Positions 55,247-64,000 of a stretch of DNA of 64,000 bases are shown here, in pieces. Within the stretch, counting starts at the first letter, position 1; every line of letters begins with the position of its first letter. The position numbers and the translations under genes are program-made. The stretch is from Marivita sp. GX14005 (lineage in GTDB: Bacteria > Pseudomonadota > Alphaproteobacteria > Rhodobacterales > Rhodobacteraceae). The stretch is taken from assembly GCF_023370775.1 (NCBI RefSeq), contig NZ_JAMCCQ010000005.1:186001-250000 (forward strand), written 5' to 3'. Below the pieces are notes generated by a model that made no database searches, was not told where the DNA came from, and worked only from the letters and a program-made list of their open reading frames with translations.

Positions 55247-55885
55247 ATGCAGGATAGAATTGGACGGGTGATCGAGACGGACGCGCATGTCGCCGAAGGC
55301 GCCGCGTGGCTCGCGCGTGTCGAACCGCGCTTCACGGCGGCGCTGGAGCAGACCGGCCCATTGCCGCTGCGCCGCCGCCCGGACGGGTTCGCGCAGCTCT
55401 TGAGCGCCATCGTCAGCCAGCAGGTGAGCGTGGCGTCGGCGCGGGCGATCTGGGGCCGTCTCGAAGCGGCGGAGGCCGTCACGCCGGAGGCGATCCTGCA
55501 CCGCGGGGCGGAGGGCTTGCGCGAACTGGGGCTCAGCCGGCAGAAGGCGCGCTATGCGTGTGCGCTTTCGGAGGCCGGCATTGATTTTGGAGCCTTGCGC
55601 GCCGCACCCGATGACGAGGTCGTCGCGACGCTGACAGCGGTAACGGGGATCGGCGTCTGGACGGCGGAGATCTACGCGATGTTCTCGCTCGGGCGCGCCG
55701 ATGTCTTCGCGCCCGGCGATCTGGCGCTGCAGGAAAGCGCGCGGCTCCTCTTCGATCTGCCGGACCGTCCGAAGGAAAAGGCGCTGCGCGGCATGGCCGA
55801 GGCCTGGAGCCCTTGGAGAGCGGTTGCGGCGCGCGCATTGTGGGAATACTACCGCGTCGCAAAGAGCCGGGAAGGGATCGCATGA
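55247..55885 (+). CDS. AlkA-type DNA-3-methyladenine glycosylase
   Basis: 212 residues of the HhH-GPD base-excision glycosylase superfamily. LLSAIVSQQVSVASARAIWGRL gives the early helices; the helix-hairpin-helix is VTGIGVWTAEIYAMFSLGRADVFAPGDLALQ, with catalytic Asp in the PGD segment. It lacks the N-terminal AlkA domain, like yeast MAG and many bacterial short AlkA proteins. Removes alkylated purines. GAGG precedes ATG 55247. The stop overlaps the esterase start (ATGA). Confidence 0.9.
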   Translation: MQDRIGRVIETDAHVAEGAAWLARVEPRFTAALEQTGPLPLRRRPDGFAQLLSAIVSQQVSVASARAIWGRLEAAEAVTPEAILHRGAEGLRELGLSRQKARYACALSEAGIDFGALRAAPDDEVVATLTAVTGIGVWTAEIYAMFSLGRADVFAPGDLALQESARLLFDLPDRPKEKALRGMAEAWSPWRAVAARALWEYYRVAKSREGIA

Positions 55886-56547
55886 CACGGGTATTGAACG
55901 CGCAGCGCAAGGACGCCTTGTCGGGGGAAACCCGGTCGGCGGTGGTGTTCCTGCATGGCTACGGGGCCAACGGCGCCGATCTGCTGGGGCTGGCCGATCC
56001 GCTGGCCGAACATCTACCCGACACGCTTTTCGTCGCCCCCGATGCGCCCGAAGCCTGCGCCGGCGCGCCTTTCGGCTTTCAGTGGTTCCCGATCCCGTGG
56101 ATCGACAATTCCTCCGAAGAGGAAGCGATGGCGGGCATGGCCCGCGCGGTGGACGATCTGAACGCGTTTCTCGATGCACTGATGGTGGATGAGGATCTGC
56201 TGCCCGAACAGGTGGTGCTGTTCGGCTTTTCGCAGGGCACGATGATGGCGCTGCATGTCGCGCCGCGCCGCGAGGATCCGGTGGCGGGCGTCGTGGCCTT
56301 CTCGGGCCGGCTCCTCGCGCCGGAGCTTCTGGCCGACGAGGTGGTGAGCCGGATGCCCGTCCTGCTGGTGCATGGCGATCAGGATGATGTCGTGCCGCCG
56401 CAATCGCTGCCCGAGGCTGCGGAGGCCTTGCAGGAGGCCGGCTGGCAGGACGTGTTCGCGCATATCATGAAGGGCACAGGCCACGGGATCGCGCCCGACG
56501 GGCTGTCGGTGGCGCTCGCCTTCATGCGCGACAAGTGCAATCTCTAG
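55882..56547 (+). CDS. Alpha/beta-hydrolase, carboxylesterase/phospholipase family
   Basis: 221 residues, Abhydrolase_2 type. Oxyanion-region VVFLHGYGANGADLL, nucleophile Ser in LFGFSQGTMMALH, acid VHGDQDDVVPPQ, and the catalytic His in KGTGHGIAPDG. Cytoplasmic esterase of unknown natural substrate, possibly a thioesterase. Overlaps the glycosylase by ATGA. Confidence 0.9.
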   Translation: MTRVLNAQRKDALSGETRSAVVFLHGYGANGADLLGLADPLAEHLPDTLFVAPDAPEACAGAPFGFQWFPIPWIDNSSEEEAMAGMARAVDDLNAFLDALMVDEDLLPEQVVLFGFSQGTMMALHVAPRREDPVAGVVAFSGRLLAPELLADEVVSRMPVLLVHGDQDDVVPPQSLPEAAEALQEAGWQDVFAHIMKGTGHGIAPDGLSVALAFMRDKCNL

Positions 56548-56553
56548 CGCTGG

Positions 56554-56596
56554 ACGGAGCATCGATGCTCCGTTCCGTTTGCGTTGACGCAAACGG
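56554..56596. repeat. Two-hairpin palindromic element, copy B
   Basis: The perfect palindrome ACGGAGCATCGATGCTCCGT (56554-56573) is followed by CCGTTTGCGT (56575-56584), TG, ACGCAAACGG (56587-56596). In reverse orientation it has the same order as copy A (32956-32997): GTTT-type hairpin, short GGAA linker, ATC/TCGA-centred palindrome. Lies between convergent esterase and mnmA genes, so it may terminate both. Confidence 0.75.
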
Positions 56597-56632
56597 TCCC
56601 GGCTTCGGATCGCCGTGTTGTCTCGGGCCGAT

Positions 56633-57775
56633 CTACGCCCCGCGCCAGATCCAGCCGCCGCCGAGGATGCGGCTGCCTTCGGTCTGGTAGAAAACGCACG
56701 CCTGGCCGGGAGAGACACCCTCTTCGGGGGTGAGCAATTCGACCTCTGCCTCGGTGTCCGAAACCGGGCGAATGATCGCCTCGCGCGGCGGCCGTGTTGA
56801 GCGGACCTTGACCGAAACATGCCATTCCGAACGCGACGTGAAGGGCGCATCGCCCAGCCAGTTGATTTCGCGCACCGGAATCACCCGTGTCGAGAGCATC
56901 ACCTTCGGTCCGACGATCACGCGCTTTGCATCGACGTCCAGCTTGACGACATAGAGCGGATCGCTGAGCCCGCCGATTCCCAGCCCCCGGCGCTGGCCGA
57001 TCGTGTAATGGATCACGCCGTTGTGCCGGCCCAGAACGCGGCCATCGGCATGCACGATCTCTCCGGGCTCCGCCGCGCCCGGTCGCAGCTTTTCGATCAC
57101 GGCGGCATAATTGCCGTTCGGCACGAAACAGATGTCCTGGCTGTCGGGCTTGTCCGCCACCTGTAGCCCGTAGCGCGCCGCCAGTTCGCGGGTCGCGGCC
57201 TTGGAAGGCAGGTGCCCCAACGGGAAACGAAGATAGTCCAGTTGTTCGGGCGTAGTCGAGAACAGGAAATAGCTCTGATCGCGATTCGCATCCTCGGCGC
57301 TATGCAATTCGGGGCCATGCGCGCCCATCTTGCGCTGGATGTAATGGCCGGTCGCCATGCAATCGGCCTCCAGATCGCGGGCGGTTTCGAGCAGATCCTT
57401 GAACTTCACCCGCTCGTTGCAGCGGATGCAGGGCACGGGCGTCGCGCCGCCCAGGTAGCTGTCGGCGAACTCGTCGATCACCGCATCCTTAAAAATGTTC
57501 TCATAATCCAGGACGTAATGCGGAAAGCCCATATCCTCGGCCACGCGGCGCGCATCATGGATATCGAGCCCCGCGCAGCAGGCGCCTTTCTTGGCCAGCG
57601 CCGCCCCGTGATCGTAGAGCTGCAGCGTGACGCCGACCACGTCATAGCCTTCCTCTGCAAGCTGCGCGGCCACGACGGAGCTGTCCACGCCGCCCGACAT
57701 CGCGACAACCACGCGTGTGTCGGCGGGCGGGTTGGCAAAGCCCAATGAATTCAGTTTCGGCGCGTCGAGGGCCAT
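56633..57775 (-). CDS. mnmA: tRNA-specific 2-thiouridylase
   Basis: 380 residues. The PP-loop is [25 protein letters not shown]; the catalytic Cys pair is in [13 protein letters not shown] and [13 protein letters not shown], and the C-terminal barrel contains NVIH-type [19 protein letters not shown]. Adds sulfur to U34 of tRNA-Glu, Gln and Lys. Divergent from sciP. Confidence 0.97.
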   Translation of the reverse strand: MALDAPKLNSLGFANPPADTRVVVAMSGGVDSSVVAAQLAEEGYDVVGVTLQLYDHGAALAKKGACCAGLDIHDARRVAEDMGFPHYVLDYENIFKDAVIDEFADSYLGGATPVPCIRCNERVKFKDLLETARDLEADCMATGHYIQRKMGAHGPELHSAEDANRDQSYFLFSTTPEQLDYLRFPLGHLPSKAATRELAARYGLQVADKPDSQDICFVPNGNYAAVIEKLRPGAAEPGEIVHADGRVLGRHNGVIHYTIGQRRGLGIGGLSDPLYVVKLDVDAKRVIVGPKVMLSTRVIPVREINWLGDAPFTSRSEWHVSVKVRSTRPPREAIIRPVSDTEAEVELLTPEEGVSPGQACVFYQTEGSRILGGGWIWRGA

Positions 57776-57915
57776 GCGGGCAACTCCGGATGTCGGTGGA
57801 TCGTGCGAAATATAGGCAAATGCAAGATACTCTCAACCCCAAGCTTCACGCGCGGTTAAAGCTTGGCGGCAATGGTCCGTTTATCGAAGAAACGGACCTG
57901 GTGAAAGCAAGCCCC

Positions 57916-58188
57916 ATGTATCTGAAAAAAGCGAATGGCCCGCGCACCGTCACCCTCGGCGATGGCCGTATCCTGAGCCGCGCCGATCTGCCGCCGCGCA
58001 ACACTTATCGGTGGGTCGCCTCGCGCAAGGCGGTTGTCGTCGATGCGGTGGTCAACGACCTGATCTCGAAAGCGGAGGCGATGGAGCGATACGATCTGAG
58101 CGAGGAGGAGCTCGAAAGCTGGATTACGGCCGCGCGGCGTCATGGCCGCGAGGGGCTCAAAGCGACATCTGTGCAACGCTATCGGTGA
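57916..58188 (+). CDS. sciP: SciP, CtrA-inhibitory DNA-binding regulator (DUF1153)
   Basis: 90 residues from MYLKKANGPRTVTLGDGRILSRADLPPRNTYRWVASRKAVVVDAV, the DUF1153/SciP family. The helix-turn-helix LISKAEAMERYDLSEEELESWITAARRHG follows. In Caulobacter SciP blocks CtrA-dependent transcription. The frame is open further upstream (Met codons at 57790 and 57820), but the family starts at MYLKK. It directly precedes ctrA, the expected partner. Confidence 0.88.
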   Translation: MYLKKANGPRTVTLGDGRILSRADLPPRNTYRWVASRKAVVVDAVVNDLISKAEAMERYDLSEEELESWITAARRHGREGLKATSVQRYR

Positions 58189-58226
58189 CGATGCAACCAA
58201 GGGTTGTGCAAAATACTGCGGCCTTG

Positions 58227-58241
58227 CTAACGTGACATTAA
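58227..58241. promoter_or_regulatory. CtrA-type box before ctrA
   Basis: CTAA-N7-TTAA (58227-58241, followed by CC) differs from the CtrA consensus TTAA-N7-TTAA at one position. It lies 53 bases before the ctrA start, fitting autoregulation. Confidence 0.6.
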
Positions 58242-58293
58242 CCTTTTTTCTTCACGTTCGGCCGGGCCGGACGCTGATTTGCGGAGAAACCTG

Positions 58294-59001
58294 ATGCGCG
58301 TGCTTATGGTCGAAGACGACCCCACAACTTCCAAGAGCATCGAATTGATGCTGAGCAATGCCAATGTAAATGTCTATTCGACCGATCTGGGAGAGGAAGG
58401 CATCGATCTGGCCAAGCTTTACGATTACGACCTCATCCTTCTCGATCTGAACCTGCCGGACATGAACGGCTTTGAAGTGCTGCGGCAGTTGCGCCTCGCG
58501 CGGATCGAAACGCCGATCCTGATCCTGTCGGGCAATGATGCGAGCGAGGACAAAATCAAGGGATTCGGCTTTGGCGCCGACGATTACCTCACCAAGCCGT
58601 TCCACCGCGACGAACTGGTCGCGCGAATCCACGCGATCATCCGCCGGTCCAAGGGCCATTCACAATCGGTGATTCGCACCGGCAAGGTCGAGGTGAATGT
58701 CGATGCCAAGACGGTGAAGGTGAACGGAAACGCCGTGCATCTTACGGGCAAGGAATACCAGATGCTCGAACTTCTGAGCCTGCGCAAGGGCACCACGCTG
58801 ACCAAGGAGATGTTCCTTAACCATCTTTACGGCGGCATGGACGAGCCGGAGCTGAAGATCATCGACGTGTTCATCTGCAAGTTGCGCAAGAAACTGACGG
58901 AGGCGACGGGGGAAGCGAGCCCGATCGAAACCGTCTGGGGGCGCGGCTATGTCCTGCGCGATCCCGAAATCGGATCCGCGCGCATGGCCGCCAGCGCCTG
59001 A
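58294..59001 (+). CDS. ctrA: Cell-cycle response regulator CtrA
   Basis: 235 residues, OmpR-type. Receiver domain: MRVLMVEDD acidic pocket, phosphoacceptor Asp51 in [17 protein letters not shown], and conserved Lys104 in [13 protein letters not shown]. The winged-helix domain has [49 protein letters not shown], very close to Caulobacter CtrA. In Rhodobacterales CtrA controls motility and gene transfer agents rather than being essential. ATG 58294 has GGAG eight bases before it. Confidence 0.95.
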   Translation: MRVLMVEDDPTTSKSIELMLSNANVNVYSTDLGEEGIDLAKLYDYDLILLDLNLPDMNGFEVLRQLRLARIETPILILSGNDASEDKIKGFGFGADDYLTKPFHRDELVARIHAIIRRSKGHSQSVIRTGKVEVNVDAKTVKVNGNAVHLTGKEYQMLELLSLRKGTTLTKEMFLNHLYGGMDEPELKIIDVFICKLRKKLTEATGEASPIETVWGRGYVLRDPEIGSARMAASA

Positions 59002-59057
59002 ATGCGCGTGCGGGGCCGGGCGGCACCAGCGCCGCGCCGGTCCTGCATGATCGCTGA

Positions 59058-63355
<4,298 letters not shown>

Positions 63356-63373
63356 CGAGATTTGTTCGCGTTT

Positions 63374-63388
63374 GTTCTCATAAAGTTC
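63374..63388. promoter_or_regulatory. LexA (SOS) box of alphaproteobacterial type
   Basis: GTTC (63374-63377), seven bases, GTTC (63385-63388). This is the GTTC-N7-GTTC consensus of alphaproteobacterial LexA. Another GTTC lies ten bases earlier (63364). The box is 54 bases before the start of a small membrane-protein gene. Confidence 0.75.
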
Positions 63389-63441
63389 TTTACATCGCGT
63401 TAACGATGTGAGAACAAAGTGGCAACACGGAGGGCAAGACG

Positions 63442-63570
63442 ATGATGAAGCGGATCAAGACTTTCCACGACATGACCGGCACCCGCGCGGGACTCGTGCA
63501 GGATGCGCTCGGCGCGCTGTCGCTTGTGGTCATGCTGGTCGGGGCGCTGCATCTTCCGGTTCTTGTCTGA
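63442..63570 (+). CDS. Small membrane protein (42 residues), probable SOS-induced
   Basis: Starts MMKRIKTFHDMTGTRAGLVQD and continues with one hydrophobic helix (about 22-42, ALGALSLVVMLVGALHLPVLV). GGAGG sits about nine bases before the ATG. The gene is preceded by a GTTC-N7-GTTC box, so LexA control is likely. Size, single helix and SOS control recall SidA, the SOS-induced division inhibitor of Caulobacter, but there is no sequence evidence of homology. A basic N-terminal patch suggests an N-in orientation. Confidence 0.68.
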   Translation: MMKRIKTFHDMTGTRAGLVQDALGALSLVVMLVGALHLPVLV

Positions 63571-63700
63571 CGCGTTGCCTTTTCTGCCTGCGTGTTGCGC
63601 CGCCAAGCCTCACCCCGATGCGTCCTGTCCCGAGAGATGCACCTGTCCCGGAAGGTATCCCGCCTTCCACGGCCTGAGCGGTGTTCAACGAACGCACCTT
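63571..63700 (+). other. Gap with repeated ATGC(GT)CCTGTCCCG motif, candidate RNA
   Basis: ATGCGTCCTGTCCCG (63618-63632) and ATGCACCTGTCCCG (63637-63650) repeat in tandem, and the stretch ends at a strong terminator. No plausible reading frame covers it. It may be the 3' UTR of the small gene, or a small RNA. Confidence 0.35.
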
Positions 63701-63736
63701 GCCGCCGCCTTCATTTCGAAGCGCGGCGGTTTTTTT
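63701..63736 (+). terminator. Intrinsic terminator
   Basis: CCGCCGC (63702-63708) with an inner CTTC...GAAG pairs to GCGGCGG (63723-63729) and is followed by seven T (63730-63736). It ends transcripts from the small-protein side, 13 bases before the convergent scaffold gene's stop. Confidence 0.88.
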
Positions 63737-63748
63737 CGCTTTTAGGGC

Positions 63749-64000
63749 TTATGCGGTTTGCGGATCGGCAAGCTGCGCCGCCGCTTCGCTCGCGGCATCG
63801 AGCGTGAGCAGGATGGAGGCATGGCGGTTCTTGAACGCGCCGGCGGGGCGCAGCACGTCCAGATCACCGAAAGGCGCGCTCGGTGCCGGGCCATCCTCTT
63901 CTAGCATGGCGCGCAGCTGGCGCCGCGCCGTCTCGATCTGCTCCGGTGTGCAGCCGATGATCGCATCGCCCACCACCGACGCCGCCGCCTGCCCGAGCGC
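63749..64000 (-). CDS. IscU/NifU-like iron-sulfur scaffold protein, partial
   Basis: The C-terminal 83 residues of a protein that continues past the right edge. Visible: ALGQAAASVVGDAIIG at the edge, then RRQLRAMLEEDGPAP and FKNRHASILLTLDAA. These match the C-terminal half of the IscU/SufU-like scaffold family of Rhodobacterales; the last cysteine ligand region (Cys before the AxGQA segment) lies just outside the window. Role: assembly of Fe-S clusters, inferred from partial sequence. Confidence 0.8.
   Translation of the reverse strand, partial: ALGQAAASVVGDAIIGCTPEQIETARRQLRAMLEEDGPAPSAPFGDLDVLRPAGAFKNRHASILLTLDAASEAAAQLADPQTA

Noticed and set aside
63636-63665. Signal recognition particle RNA-like CCGGAAGG loop
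   Set aside because: The conserved AGCAGC side of domain IV is missing.

Overview
The window looks like chromosomal DNA from an alphaproteobacterium of the order Rhodobacterales (Roseobacter/Paracoccaceae type). The evidence is high GC, a sciP-ctrA pair next to a CtrA-type TTAA-N7-TTAA box, an FNR-type box in front of hemA (an FnrL target in Rhodobacter), a GTTC-N7-GTTC SOS box of the alphaproteobacterial type, clustered GANTC (CcrM) sites, a tatABC operon ending in a DUF815 ATPase, and an uninterrupted prfB. Everything was read directly from the sequence; no database search was possible.

Layout. 1-7283: the end of a Tn7-like transposon. A partial unknown gene at the left edge is followed by 1.4 kb without a convincing gene but with dense GANTC sites and inverted repeats. 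Then comes a tightly overlapped tnsA-tnsB-tnsC-tniQ operon, a strong terminator, and two 12-bp direct repeats that are candidate TnsB sites. No cas genes, TnsD or TnsE lie in the window. 7391-8840: nucleoside deaminase, small membrane protein and a divergent MarR regulator with two tandem palindromic operators. 8837-13398: a Tat-exported flavin amine oxidase between two c-type cytochromes (a likely periplasmic amine dehydrogenase chain), an ECF sigma factor and an EF-hand protein. 13865-16301: tatABC-DUF815. 16311-20194: LytTR regulator, two identical tRNA-Asp genes, membrane protein, M20 peptidase. 20195-33887: hemA, RodZ-like protein, ispG, DsbA-like thioredoxin, M48-TPR protease, aminotransferase, N-acetylmuramoyl-L-alanine amidase, PBP1A, prfB and a DUF2189 protein. 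33891-38409: XRE regulator, conserved hypothetical gene, and the acetolactate synthase genes with a leader-peptide attenuator; an EF-hand gene sits between them on the other strand. 38767-43275: a TRAP transporter with an unusually large DctM. 43341-53814: MgtC, Bpt, aspartic protease, MarC, ABC-F, ndk, CDF transporter, cysS behind a probably leaderless Cys-Cys peptide, citramalate synthase and a phytoene-synthase-like protein. 53903-59001: MFS transporter, AlkA-type glycosylase, carboxylesterase, mnmA, sciP and ctrA. 59142-64000: ligA-recG, an SOS-box-preceded 42-residue membrane protein, and the end of an IscU-like scaffold gene.

How parts connect. CimA and the acetolactate synthase subunits together point to isoleucine synthesis from pyruvate, with attenuation at ilvB. 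TatABC would export the Tat-signal amine oxidase and the TRAP binding protein. SciP and CtrA form a cell-cycle module. LigA, RecG, the glycosylase and the SOS-box small protein form a loose DNA-repair neighbourhood. The most notable candidates for new biology are the SOS-box membrane micro-protein, the leaderless Cys-Cys leader before cysS, the amine oxidase-cytochrome locus, the GANTC cluster upstream of the transposase genes, and a two-hairpin palindromic repeat present in two copies.
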